A stretch of 33,701 bases of DNA from Competibacteraceae bacterium UBA6584 (GCA_002433805.1 DJIW01000028.1:1-33701); one strand, 5' to 3'; shown: positions 20,425 to 28,393, numbered from the stretch's first letter. The notes: a model not told the origin generated them from the sequence alone. Program-made: numbers and translations.

Positions 20425-21812
20425 CAGTTCTTTCCCTCCGGATTGGCGGCCGCTTCGCCGGCGTCCGCCAACGCCGCCACCACACGCTCCATCCGCATGC
20501 CGCGCGAGCCCTTGACCAGCACCACCGCCGGCCCGCCGGGTTTGATATCCTCGGCCAGCGCGGCAATCAGACGGTCCGCATCCATGAAATGGCGGCCGCC
20601 GCGCTCGAACGCCGCTACTGCGGCCTGGCTGTGTTCGCCGAGGCCGTACAAGCGTTCGAACCCAGCGGATCGAGCCTCCCGGCCGGATTGCGCGTGCAGT
20701 TCGTCCGCCGCCGGCCCCAGTTCCCACATATCGCCGAGCACCAGCCATTTTCGGCCCGGCTCGGCGCTCAAGGCATTCAACGCCGCGGCGAGCGAAGCGG
20801 GATTGGCGTTGTAGGCGTCGTGAATCACCGCGCCGCCATGCCGCCCCTTCAGCCGCTGCATCCGGCCGCCGACGCCCCGCAAGCCTTCAAGGCCCTGGCG
20901 GATCTCCTCCAAGCTCGCGCCGACCGCCGTCGTTGCCGCCGCCGCCGCCAAGCTATTTAGCACGTTATGCCGTCCGGGCAGCGGCAAGCGAATCTCGATC
21001 TCTTGGCCTTCGACCCGCAGCCGAAAGCGGTTGGCGGCGGGATCGAGCAGCCGGCCGCTGACTTGCGCCGGCTGGTCCAAGCCGAAATCCACGATCCGCC
21101 GGTCCGGGTTCAGGCCGGCCCAATAACCGGCAAAGGCGTCATCGCGGTTGATGATCGCCACGCCCTCGGGGCCGAGTCCCTGGAAAATCTCGCCCTTGCC
21201 TCGGGCCACCCCGGCCACGTCGCCGAAACCTTCCAAGTGACAGGGACCGGCATTGTTGACGATGGCGACATCCGGCTGGACCAAGCCGGTCAGGTAGGAA
21301 ATTTCACAGAGGTGGTTCGCCCCCATCTCGATCACGGCGTAAGCGTGTTCCCGGTTCAGCCGCAACAAGGTCAACGGCACGCCGATGTCGTTGTTGAGAT
21401 TGCCCTCGGTCGCCAGGGTCGGCCCCCGAAGCCGCAAGATCGACGCGATCATTTCCTTGAGGGTGGTCTTGCCGTTGCTGCCGGTCAGCGCGATCAAGGG
21501 GCCGGTAAAGCGTTCCCGCCACGCCGCGCCCAACTGGCCCAAGGCCAGCAGCGTATCGGCCACTTGCAGCCTCGGCAGCGGGTCGGCGAGCCGCCGGCTC
21601 ACCAACGCCGCGCAAGCGCCCCGCTCCCGCGCGGCGGCCACAAAATCGTGGCCGTCGAAATTCGGTCCGACCAAGGCCACGAACAGAGCGCCCGCCGGCA
21701 GCCGACGGCTGTCGGTGCTGACCTCGGTAAATCCGGCGTCCTCGCCGGACAGCTCGCCCCGCAACAGCCGGGCGGCGTCGCGCAGGCGCAAGGGTGTAAA
21801 CGCTTCAGCCAT
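20424..21812 (-). CDS. murF: UDP-N-acetylmuramoyl-tripeptide--D-alanyl-D-alanine ligase MurF
   Basis: MurF adds the D-Ala-D-Ala made by Ddl to complete the stem pentapeptide. The product is 462 residues (E. coli 452). The N-terminal domain has STDSRRLPAGALFVAL near 32-47. The P-loop is ALTGSNGKTTLKEMI at about 108-122, followed by TEGNLNNDIGVPLTLL and VIEMGANHLCEI. The C-terminal domain has HDAYNANPASLAAAL and LVLGDMWELG. The ATG 21812 follows the murE TGA directly (TGAATG), and the stop shares a base with the mraY start. Confidence 0.97.
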   Translation of the reverse strand: MAEAFTPLRLRDAARLLRGELSGEDAGFTEVSTDSRRLPAGALFVALVGPNFDGHDFVAAARERGACAALVSRRLADPLPRLQVADTLLALGQLGAAWRERFTGPLIALTGSNGKTTLKEMIASILRLRGPTLATEGNLNNDIGVPLTLLRLNREHAYAVIEMGANHLCEISYLTGLVQPDVAIVNNAGPCHLEGFGDVAGVARGKGEIFQGLGPEGVAIINRDDAFAGYWAGLNPDRRIVDFGLDQPAQVSGRLLDPAANRFRLRVEGQEIEIRLPLPGRHNVLNSLAAAAATTAVGASLEEIRQGLEGLRGVGGRMQRLKGRHGGAVIHDAYNANPASLAAALNALSAEPGRKWLVLGDMWELGPAADELHAQSGREARSAGFERLYGLGEHSQAAVAAFERGGRHFMDADRLIAALAEDIKPGGPAVVLVKGSRGMRMERVVAALADAGEAAANPEGKN

Positions 21813-23321
21813 TCACGCGGCCTCATCCTGACAGGGGAACAATGCCTGACGCGCGACCGCGCGGTCGCTAAACGGCAGCCGCTCCGCGCCGATAATCTGA
21901 TAATCCTCATCGCCCTTGCCGGCGATCAGCACGCTATCGCCCGCTTCGGCCTCGGTCAGCGCGCGGATGATGGCGGCGCGTCGGTCGCGGACCGTCGCCG
22001 CCGCTTGCGGCCGGCGCATGCCGCTTAGAATGTCGCGGACGATTTGTTGGGGATCCTCGGCGCGGGGATTGTCGTCGGTCACGATGATCCGGTCGGCCAA
22101 GCGCTCGGCCACCGCGCCCATCAGCGGGCGCTTGCCGGCATCGCGGTCGCCGCCGCAGCCGAACACGCACCACAATCGGCCGGCCCCGTGTTCCCGCAAC
22201 GCCCCCAGCGCCTGTTCGAGCGCGTGCGGGGTGTGGGCGTAATCCACCACCGCCAACGGCCGTCCGCGCTCCCCGCCCAAGCGTTCCATCCGACCCGGCA
22301 CGGAGGCGGTTTTCGCCACCCGCGCCAGAGCGTCGGCGAAGGGCAGCTCCAAAACCAACAACGTCGCCAGCGTCGCCAGGACGTTGCTGGCGTTAAACCG
22401 CCCCAACAGCCCAAGCTCCAACTCGCCCTCGCCCCAGGACGAGCGCACCCGCAGCCGCAGGCCGGCCGGAGTCAAACGCAAGTCCTCGCCCCAAATGAAG
22501 CGATTCAAATCCTGCGGACGCTCGCCGAGGCCGTAACCGACCACGGTTTCCAAGGCGCGCAAGTCGGCGGCGAGCCGGCGGCCGAAGGCGTCATCCAGAT
22601 TCAACACGCTCCAGCGCGGTTGATGCTGGAGGAACAACCGGCGCTTGGCCGCCGCATAAGCCTCCAGACTGCCGTGATAATCGAGATGATCTCGGGTGAG
22701 GTTGGTCAGAACCGCCGCCGCGAATTCCACGCCGTTGATCCGCCCCTGGTCCAGCGCGTGGGAGGACACCTCCATGACCGCGTGACGGCGGCCGTCGGCG
22801 GCCAATTCCGCCAACCAACGCTGGATCGCCAGCGGGTCCGGGGTGGTGTGCGCCGAAGGTTCGGTCCGACCGTAGACCCCGACTCCCAGGGTACCGGCGA
22901 TGCCGCACGGTCCCGCTGGCGCATCAGTCAGCGCCTGGGCGATGAAATGCGCGCACGAGGTCTTGCCGTCGGTGCCGGTGATGCCGATTACCCCCAAGCG
23001 CCGGGCGGGCTGACCGTAATAGCGCGCGATGATCGGTCCGAGTTTCTGGCGCAATCCGGGCACGGCGAACAGCGGCAGCTCTCGTTTGACGGCGGGCAAC
23101 TCGCCTTGATAAGGCGGCTCCCATACCACGGCCGACGCGCCCGCTCGCTCGACCGCCGCCAAGAACGCCAAGCCGTGCCAGCTGCCGCCCTGAAGCGCGA
23201 AAAACACGTCTCCCGGACGGACCGCCCGGCTATCGACCGCCAAACCGGTCACCGGCCGCTCGGCCAAATGCTCCGGCACGTCGGCGTGATCGCCCATCAG
23301 TTCGCGCAAGCTCAGCGTCAT
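21813..23321 (-). CDS. murE: UDP-MurNAc-L-Ala-D-Glu--meso-diaminopimelate ligase MurE
   Basis: MurE adds the third residue of the stem peptide. The product is 502 residues (E. coli 495). VDSRAVRPGDVFFAL at about 29-43 is the UDP-binding part, GTDGKT at 116-121 the P-loop, and the C-terminal domain carries DNPR at 417-420 followed by AEDP. DNPR is the known selectivity motif for meso-diaminopimelate rather than lysine, so the organism has Gram-negative type peptidoglycan. ATG 23321 has TGAGG 5 nt upstream, which overlaps the ftsI stop codon. Confidence 0.98.
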   Translation of the reverse strand: MTLSLRELMGDHADVPEHLAERPVTGLAVDSRAVRPGDVFFALQGGSWHGLAFLAAVERAGASAVVWEPPYQGELPAVKRELPLFAVPGLRQKLGPIIARYYGQPARRLGVIGITGTDGKTSCAHFIAQALTDAPAGPCGIAGTLGVGVYGRTEPSAHTTPDPLAIQRWLAELAADGRRHAVMEVSSHALDQGRINGVEFAAAVLTNLTRDHLDYHGSLEAYAAAKRRLFLQHQPRWSVLNLDDAFGRRLAADLRALETVVGYGLGERPQDLNRFIWGEDLRLTPAGLRLRVRSSWGEGELELGLLGRFNASNVLATLATLLVLELPFADALARVAKTASVPGRMERLGGERGRPLAVVDYAHTPHALEQALGALREHGAGRLWCVFGCGGDRDAGKRPLMGAVAERLADRIIVTDDNPRAEDPQQIVRDILSGMRRPQAAATVRDRRAAIIRALTEAEAGDSVLIAGKGDEDYQIIGAERLPFSDRAVARQALFPCQDEAA

Positions 23322-23328
23322 GGCGGCC

Positions 23329-25098
23329 TCAGGGAGTCGCGTTAACCGCAGGAGCGGTCCCGGCGATTTTCATCGTCGGCATGTCATCCGGCGTGATGTT
23401 TAACAGCCGCAACACGCCGCCCATGGTCTTGCCGAAAACCGGGGCGGCCACCGTACCGCCGTAATAAGCCCCGCTCTTCGGCTCGTCGACGATAATGACC
23501 ATCACCAACCGGGGATTGCTGGCCGGCACCATCCCGGCAAACAGGGAAAAATAACGATCGCTGGCATAACGCCCGTTGACGATCTTGTGGACGGTTCCGG
23601 TCTTGCCGGCGACTTGATAGCCGGGAACCGCCGCCTTGAGCCCGGTGCCTTCCTTGCTGACCGCCTGTTCCAACATGACCCGCAACTGGCGGACCGAGCG
23701 GGTCGACAAGAGCCGGCGTTCTTCGCTCGGATCGAGCGGTTGCTCGCGCTTTAAAACGGTGAGCGGCCGGCGGATGCCGTCCGCCGCCAGCACCACCCAC
23801 GCCTGCGCCAGCTGCACCATATTCACCGACAGCCCGTACCCAAACGAATGATTGGCGTGTCCGATCTCGCCGCCCCACTTGCTGAAGTGGCGCAGGACGC
23901 CGGCCTGCTCGCCGATCAAGCCGATTCCGCTCGGCGATCCGAACCCGAGGTTCTTGTACAGCTGCCACAAGCGTTCGGCCGGCATCGACAGCGCGATGAT
24001 GCTGGTGCCGACGTTGCTGGATTTGCTGATGACGCGGGTGACGTCGATCGTTTTGTAGTTATGAACGTCGCGCACCTGGAAACGGCCCAGCTTTAGCGTT
24101 CCCGGCGCGGTATTGATCAAGGTGTGGGGCGACCACCTACCGCTTTCCAGGCCCAAGGCCACCGCGAAGGGCTTCAGGGTCGAACCCGGTTCGTAAACGT
24201 CGGTAACCGCCCGGTTGCGCAGCAATTCCCCGCGCAGATTTTTCCGGTTGTTGGGATTGCCCGCCGGTTGATCCACCATCGCCAGAATTTCGCCGGTCCG
24301 CACGTCCGCGATCACCGCCGAACCCGCGCTGGCCCGATTTTCCAACACCGCCGCCTTAAGCGCCCGGTAAGTCAGATATTGCAAGCGCCGGTCGATGCTG
24401 AGCACCAGGGGCTTGCCCGGCCGCGGGGCGCTGATGCGCTCGACGTTCTCCACCACCTGGCCCATGCGGTCCTGCATCACGCGCTTGCTGCCCGGAACGC
24501 CGCGCAGTTGGGCGTCGAAGGTCCGCTCCAAACCCTCCTGTCCGGCATCGTCAATGTCGGTAAAGCCGAGCAAATGCGAGGTGACTTCGGCGTCCGGGTA
24601 GTAGCGGCGGTATTCGCGCTTGGAATACACGCCGGGAATCTTGAGCGAGATCACCTGCTGGGCGAGGTTCGGCGGCAAATGTCGCCGCAGATAAAGGAAC
24701 TGGCGGTTTTCGTTTTCCGCCAGTTTTTTTTCCAGCTCGCCGGCCTCCAAACCGAGCAATCGCGCGAGTTTCGGCCAGCGCTCGCGCTGTTCCAGAAACT
24801 GTTTCGGCTGGACCCAAATCGAATCGACCGGCGAACTGACCGCGAGCGGTTCGCCGTTGCGGTCCAGGATCATGCCTCGGTGGGCCGGTATTTCGACCAC
24901 GCGCAGGAAACGGTCCTCGCCTTGCTCCTGCAAGAAATCCTCATTCACCAATTGCAGATACGCCGCGCGCGCGACCATGGCGCCGGCGGCCGCCAGCAGT
25001 AGCCCCAACACCAAGCCGTGCCGCGTCATAGCGGGCAGATAGGCCCGCGCGCTTTGCCGCGCGGCTTCCAAACCCGTGAGGATCGATGGCTTAGTCAT
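23329..25098 (-). CDS. ftsI: Septal peptidoglycan transpeptidase FtsI (PBP3)
   Basis: FtsI is the class B penicillin-binding protein that crosslinks septal peptidoglycan with FtsW. The product is 589 residues (E. coli 588). One N-terminal membrane segment lies at about 27-46, followed by a pedestal domain starting VVEIPAHRGMILDRNGEPL. The transpeptidase motifs are STLK with Ser306, SSN at 360-362 and KTG starting at Lys499, close to E. coli Ser307, SxN 359-361 and Lys494. I use ATG 25098, which overlaps the ftsL stop in ATGACTAA; ATG 25119 would add seven residues. Neither has a strong Shine-Dalgarno sequence. PBP3 matures by C-terminal processing in E. coli; the tail here ends TAPAVNATP. Confidence 0.95.
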   Translation of the reverse strand: MTKPSILTGLEAARQSARAYLPAMTRHGLVLGLLLAAAGAMVARAAYLQLVNEDFLQEQGEDRFLRVVEIPAHRGMILDRNGEPLAVSSPVDSIWVQPKQFLEQRERWPKLARLLGLEAGELEKKLAENENRQFLYLRRHLPPNLAQQVISLKIPGVYSKREYRRYYPDAEVTSHLLGFTDIDDAGQEGLERTFDAQLRGVPGSKRVMQDRMGQVVENVERISAPRPGKPLVLSIDRRLQYLTYRALKAAVLENRASAGSAVIADVRTGEILAMVDQPAGNPNNRKNLRGELLRNRAVTDVYEPGSTLKPFAVALGLESGRWSPHTLINTAPGTLKLGRFQVRDVHNYKTIDVTRVISKSSNVGTSIIALSMPAERLWQLYKNLGFGSPSGIGLIGEQAGVLRHFSKWGGEIGHANHSFGYGLSVNMVQLAQAWVVLAADGIRRPLTVLKREQPLDPSEERRLLSTRSVRQLRVMLEQAVSKEGTGLKAAVPGYQVAGKTGTVHKIVNGRYASDRYFSLFAGMVPASNPRLVMVIIVDEPKSGAYYGGTVAAPVFGKTMGGVLRLLNITPDDMPTMKIAGTAPAVNATP

Positions 25099-25366
25099 TG
25101 GGCTTGATGTAAAAAACATCGGCGGGATCCGGGATCATCATGTTCAAACGCTGCCGCGCCTTCTCTTCGACGGCGGCGTCCATCACCAAGGTGCTTTGTT
25201 CCAGCTGCAGCGATTCCCATTCCACATCCAGAGTGTCGCGTTCCGCTTGTAGCTTCTGTAACTGGATAAAAAACTGTCGGTTGACATGCCGCGTGTAAAC
25301 GACTCCGACCCCCGACGCCAGGACGGCGCCTGCCAACACCAATACCGTTAATAATTGGGCTTTCAT
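25091..25366 (-). CDS. ftsL: Cell division protein FtsL
   Basis: FtsL is a small bitopic divisome protein that pairs with FtsB and FtsQ and activates FtsWI. The product is 91 residues. A membrane segment at about 5-24 (LLTVLVLAGAVLASGVGVVY) follows only four cytoplasmic residues, and a periplasmic coiled coil runs from about 33 to 62 (LQKLQAERDTLDVEW region). The C terminus PDPADVFYIKP is typical. E. coli FtsL has a much longer cytoplasmic tail; the short form occurs in other gammaproteobacteria. ATG 25366 overlaps the rsmH TGA (ATGA) with GGAG 8 nt upstream. Confidence 0.93.
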   Translation of the reverse strand: MKAQLLTVLVLAGAVLASGVGVVYTRHVNRQFFIQLQKLQAERDTLDVEWESLQLEQSTLVMDAAVEEKARQRLNMMIPDPADVFYIKPND

Positions 25367-26304
25367 CCGAGCCGCTCCGCCACGCGCAATATCGCGCTGC
25401 GCGCGCGCGGATTGAGCGCGGCTTCGCGAGCCGTCGGCCGAATCGTCCGACCGACCCGCCGAAAGGTTATCCCTTCCGGCGCGCCCGCCACCGGCAAATC
25501 CAGCGGCAGTTCCCGGCCCCGCGCTTGCCGCTGGATGAACTGCTTGACGATGCGATCTTCCAAGGAATGAAAGCTGATCACCGCGAGCCGCCCTCCAGCA
25601 GTCAAGGTCTGAACCGTCTGCGGCAATACCGACCGCAGTTCGCTCAACTCTTCGTTAACCGCGATGCGAATGGCTTGAAAGGTCCGGGTCGCCGGATGTT
25701 TGCCCGGCTCGCGGGCCGGCACGGCGGCGGCGACGATCTCGGCCAAATGCGCCGTGGTCGCGATGGGCGCGCGCTGGCGGGCGGCGGCGATGGCGCGGGC
25801 GACTCGCCGGTGAAACCGTTCTTCGCCGAATTCCACAAGCACCTGTTCCAGTTCCTTCTCGCTGACCTTAGCGAGCCAAGCGGCGGCGCTGCCGCCGCCG
25901 GTCGGATCCATCCGCATATCCAATGCGCCGTCGCGCAGAAAACTGAAGCCGCGAACCGGATCGTCCAATTGAGGCGAGGACACCCCTAAATCCAACAGAA
26001 TGCCGCTCACCCGTCCCTTCAGACCGCGTTCGTCCACAATCTGGCTCAACCGGCTGAACCGCGCCCGGACAAATTGAAAGCGCGCGTCGTTCTGAAAACC
26101 GGCCCTCGCCCATTCCGCGGCCGCCGGATCGCGGTCCAGAGCCAACACCGATCCAGCGGGACCCAATCGTTTGAGAATCTCGGCGGTATGCCCGCCCCGT
26201 CCGAACGTGGCGTCGACATAGCAACCCTCCGGGCGGACCGACAAGGCATCCAGCGTCTCGTCGACCAAAACCGGTCGGTGCGGGACCTCCACCGGCGCGC
26301 TCAA
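25363..26304 (-). CDS. rsmH: 16S rRNA m4C1402 methyltransferase RsmH (MraW)
   Basis: RsmH N4-methylates cytosine 1402 in the 16S rRNA P site. RsmI, also in this window, adds the 2'-O-methyl to the same nucleotide. The product is 313 residues (E. coli 313). The N terminus has PHRPVLVDETLDAL, then the SAM-binding loop YVDATFGRGGHTAEIL and LALDRDP. GILLDLGVSSPQLDDPVRGFS and the C-terminal FHSLEDRIVKQF are family signatures. The start appears to be TTG 26304, overlapping the mraZ TGA in a TTGA junction; GTG 26292 is the alternative. Neither has a strong Shine-Dalgarno sequence, so expression probably depends on coupling to mraZ. Confidence 0.93.
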   Translation of the reverse strand: MSAPVEVPHRPVLVDETLDALSVRPEGCYVDATFGRGGHTAEILKRLGPAGSVLALDRDPAAAEWARAGFQNDARFQFVRARFSRLSQIVDERGLKGRVSGILLDLGVSSPQLDDPVRGFSFLRDGALDMRMDPTGGGSAAAWLAKVSEKELEQVLVEFGEERFHRRVARAIAAARQRAPIATTAHLAEIVAAAVPAREPGKHPATRTFQAIRIAVNEELSELRSVLPQTVQTLTAGGRLAVISFHSLEDRIVKQFIQRQARGRELPLDLPVAGAPEGITFRRVGRTIRPTAREAALNPRARSAILRVAERLG

Positions 26305-26753
26305 AAGGCCAGCGCGTCCAAATCCGGCATGGGTTCGCCATCGTCATCCCCTCCATCGAGCGCCGCATCGCACCACGCTTGCCAAGCCGGTTCGTTCCAA
26401 ATTTCAAATTTATTGCCCTGCCCCACCAGCACCACGCGCCTTTCAAGCCCGGCGAATTCCCGCAGGGGGCCTGGCAATAAAATCCGGCCGCCGCTGTCCA
26501 AAACGCATTCCTCGGCATGCCCCAACAACAACCGCTTTAAAGCGCGGGCGCGTTTGTGGGTGCTGGAAAGTTGGATCAGCTTGCATTCAATCTCTTCCCA
26601 TACATTCAGGGGATACAGCAGGAGACAGCGGTCGCGGTCGATGGTCAGCACCATCCGGCTCTCACATGCTTCCAATAGCCGCTGGCGATAGGCCGTCGGT
26701 ATCGATAAACGGCCCTTGTTATCCAGCGCCAATTGATGAATGCCTCGGAACAA
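26301..26753 (-). CDS. mraZ: Transcriptional regulator MraZ
   Basis: MraZ is a ring-forming AbrB-fold DNA-binding protein that binds repeats in its own promoter and represses the dcw operon in E. coli. From TTG 26753 the product is 150 residues (E. coli 152) and begins MFRGIHQLALDNKGRLSIP. Two copies of the fold are visible, each with a DxxGRxxxP-type motif: DNKGRLSIP at about 11-19 and DSGGRILLP at about 86-94; LLLGHAEEC and LVGQGNKFEIW are also conserved. I reject the longer frame from 26795 because AAGGGAG lies 6 nt before this TTG and the family begins with MFRG. The target boxes lie in its own leader. Confidence 0.94.
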   Translation of the reverse strand: MFRGIHQLALDNKGRLSIPTAYRQRLLEACESRMVLTIDRDRCLLLYPLNVWEEIECKLIQLSSTHKRARALKRLLLGHAEECVLDSGGRILLPGPLREFAGLERRVVLVGQGNKFEIWNEPAWQAWCDAALDGGDDDGEPMPDLDALAF

Positions 26754-26759
26754 TGATGG

Positions 26760-26766
26760 CTCCCTT
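26760..26766 (-). promoter_or_regulatory. Ribosome binding site that fixes the mraZ start
   Basis: AAGGGAG on the - strand lies 6 nt before TTG 26753. No in-frame ATG is near, so this site decides the start. Confidence 0.7.
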
Positions 26767-26789
26767 GAGTGCGCTGAAAAGTCCTCATA

Positions 26790-26814
26790 CCCCACTTTCT
26801 CCCACTTTTCGCCA
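26790..26814 (-). promoter_or_regulatory. MraZ boxes (three TGGGN-type direct repeats)
   Basis: On the - strand TGGCG (26814-26810), TGGGA (26804-26800) and TGGGG (26794-26790) occur with exactly 5 nt between them, a 10-bp period. TGGGN repeats with 5-nt spacers are the known MraZ target in E. coli. The promoter-proximal box is imperfect. They cover the predicted transcription start and early leader, a good place for repression. Confidence 0.85.
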
Positions 26815-26817
26815 CTA

Positions 26818-26847
26818 ACTATAGGTAGAGCCGCCGGTCGATGTCAA
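26818..26847 (-). promoter_or_regulatory. Promoter of the dcw operon (Pmra)
   Basis: On the - strand a perfect -35 TTGACA (26847-26842) and -10 TATAGT (26823-26818, five of six) are separated by 18 nt. The predicted start near 26811 gives a leader of about 58 nt to mraZ and lies within the MraZ boxes. Confidence 0.8.
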
Positions 26848-26869
26848 GAAATCCTCTTAAACGTCCATA

Positions 26870-26909
26870 TTATTTTTTCAAATAAATTCAATATGTTTTA
26901 TTTTTTCAA
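26870..26909. repeat. 12-bp AT-rich direct repeat upstream of Pmra
   Basis: TTATTTTTTCAA occurs at 26870-26881 and again at 26898-26909, 28 bp apart, inside an AT-rich block ending about 23 bp upstream of the Pmra -35. It may be an UP-like element, bent DNA or a regulator site; function is unknown. Confidence 0.7.
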
Positions 26910-27122
26910 TAGCCGATTATCCGACAAGAGCCTAAAAAATTTTCGCCCTGGAGCCAATTCTTCAATGTTCGCCAAAATGCCAACAACGAAGCGAAAACTG
27001 GAAATGGCTTTACCGAAACTCCCGCGCGGCTGTTGCAATACTGATCCACAATAAAGCGCCGTTCACAGTCTCGGTTCTATTTCGGACACGCCTGCGCAAA
27101 GGCGGATAAGGGGGAAGTTCTA

Positions 27123-27476
27123 AAGAGGGAACCGGCCTATAAGCCGGGTTCTGTCAAGGACGGCCATTCCTCTGCGACGTCTGTCGCCAGACGCCTGTAG
27201 CGACCTACCCGGGAGCCGCGCGGACCACGCGAGTGCGCTCCCCTATTTGGTCTTGCTCCGGGCGGGGTTTGCCGTGCCGCGCCTGTTACCAGCCGCGCGG
27301 TGCGCTCTTACCGCACCTTTTCACCCTTGCCGGTTCTTGCGAACGTTGGCGGTATGTTTTCTGTGGCACTTTCCGTCGGCTCGCGCCGCCCAGGCGTTAC
27401 CTGGCGCCCTGTCCTGTGGAGCCCGGACTTTCCTCCATACCGACGAGCGATACGGCGGCCGTCCGGCCGATTCCCG
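27123..27476 (-). ncRNA. rnpB: RNase P RNA, bacterial class A
   Basis: This is the catalytic RNA of RNase P, which matures tRNA 5' ends with protein RnpA. On the - strand the conserved 5' core GAGGAAAGTCCGGGCTCC (27435-27418) and the 3' core ACAGAACCCGGCTTAT (27154-27139) are present, and between them GGTAAGAGCGCACCGCGCGGCTGGTAACAG (split here over CR segments), the GGTGAAAAGGTGCGGTAAGAG region and AAATAGGGGAGCGC. The ends close as helix P1: 27475-27465 (GGGAATCGGCC) pairs with 27137-27127 (GGCCGGTTCCC), 11 bp including one G-U. The length of about 354 nt compares with 377 in E. coli. End positions are approximate. It sits between rsmI and mraZ, as in Pseudomonas. Confidence 0.95.
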
Positions 27477-27481
27477 CGCGT

Positions 27482-27510
27482 AGTGTCCACATCGAAGCGG
27501 TGCTTGGCAA
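27482..27510 (-). promoter_or_regulatory. Probable rnpB promoter with GC-rich discriminator
   Basis: On the - strand TTGCCA (27510-27505, five of six) and GACACT (27487-27482, weak) are 17 nt apart. The predicted start, about 7 nt on, coincides with the 5' end inferred from helix P1. The discriminator ACGCGC is GC-rich, as in stable-RNA promoters under stringent control. The whole promoter lies in the 41-bp gap after the rsmI stop. Confidence 0.45.
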
Positions 27511-27517
27511 GCAGAAA

Positions 27518-28381
27518 TCACGATTCTTCATCCGCTTGCCGCTCTCCCATCGCCAGCGCCAGTTCATAGAGCGCCCGCTTGCGCAGGCCCGTCACCTGGG
27601 TTGCGACGACCACGGCCCGGCTCAGCGGCAGCTCCGAAAGCAAGGCGCCAAGCAGCAGCCGGTTCTCCGGCGTATCCGTTTCAACGGCGGCCGGCGCGCC
27701 GTGCGCCACGATCACGAACTCACCCTTGCCGCGATGGGAATCCGCGACCAGCCACGCGCCGAGTTCCGCCAAAGTTGCGCAATGGACTTCTTCGAACCGC
27801 TTGGTGAGTTCGCGAGCGACTGCCGCCGGACGTTCGCCGCCGAACTCCACCGCCATGTCGCTCAAGGCATCCGCGATCCGGTGGCTGGCTTCGAAAAAAA
27901 CCAGCGTGCGCGCGTCCGGCGCTAGCGCGCGCAAGCGGGCGCGGCGAGCGCCGGTCTTGGCCGGAAGAAAGCCTTCGAACACAAAACGATCCGTCGGCAT
28001 CCCCGCGACCGCCAAGGCCGCCAACAAACTGCTCGGCCCCGGCACCGGAATGACCGGCAAGGCCCGACGGCGCAGTTCGCGCACCAGCGGAAATCCCGGA
28101 TCGCTGATCAGCGGCGTGCCGGCATCCGAAACCAGCGCCACGTTCTTCCCCTGCGCCAACAAAGACGCGATCTGCTCGATCCGATTGCGTTCGTTGTGCT
28201 CGTGCAGCGATAACAGCGGTTTGTCGATCTCGAAATGCCGCAACAGCTGGCCGGTGTGGCGGGTATCCTCGGCGGCGATGCAATCCGCTTCCCGCAAGAT
28301 TCGCAGCGCCCGCAGGGTGATGTCCTCCAAATTGCCGATGGGCGTGGCCACCACGTACAGCGCGCCGGATTCGACGGTCAT
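27518..28381 (-). CDS. rsmI: 16S rRNA 2'-O-ribose C1402 methyltransferase RsmI
   Basis: RsmI methylates the ribose of C1402 in 16S rRNA, the same nucleotide that RsmH modifies. The product is 287 residues (E. coli 286). It has the tetrapyrrole-methylase fold signatures: LYVVATPIGNLEDITLRAL at 8-26, AAEDTRHTGQLLRHF near 35-50, LVSDAGTPLISDPGFPLV near 83-100, and VIPVPGPSSLLAALAVAG near 110-127. ATG 28381 has AAGGG 7 nt upstream. rnpB follows on the same strand. The divergent yraN starts 62 bp away; lpoA, which in E. coli lies between these two genes, is not here. Confidence 0.96.
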   Translation of the reverse strand: MTVESGALYVVATPIGNLEDITLRALRILREADCIAAEDTRHTGQLLRHFEIDKPLLSLHEHNERNRIEQIASLLAQGKNVALVSDAGTPLISDPGFPLVRELRRRALPVIPVPGPSSLLAALAVAGMPTDRFVFEGFLPAKTGARRARLRALAPDARTLVFFEASHRIADALSDMAVEFGGERPAAVARELTKRFEEVHCATLAELGAWLVADSHRGKGEFVIVAHGAPAAVETDTPENRLLLGALLSELPLSRAVVVATQVTGLRKRALYELALAMGERQADEES

Positions 28382-28393
28382 GCTTCAACCCTT

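Larger units (their letters stand above)
26754..27122 (-). other. mra leader and AT-rich spacer between rnpB and mraZ
   Basis: This 369-bp stretch holds no gene. From the rnpB side it has a weak hairpin (CGCCT/AGGCG at 27089-27104) without a U tract, then about 95 bp of AT-rich DNA (26851-26945), then the mra promoter, the MraZ boxes and the mraZ ribosome site. The AT-rich part stands out in an otherwise GC-rich window. Confidence 0.7.

Noticed and set aside
26754..26795. Longer mraZ start at 26795
   Set aside because: It would run through the MraZ box nearest the gene and add residues not found in the family.
27089..27104. Hairpin after rnpB as a terminator
   Set aside because: Only a 5-bp stem and no U tract on the - strand; the rnpB 3' end may instead come from processing.
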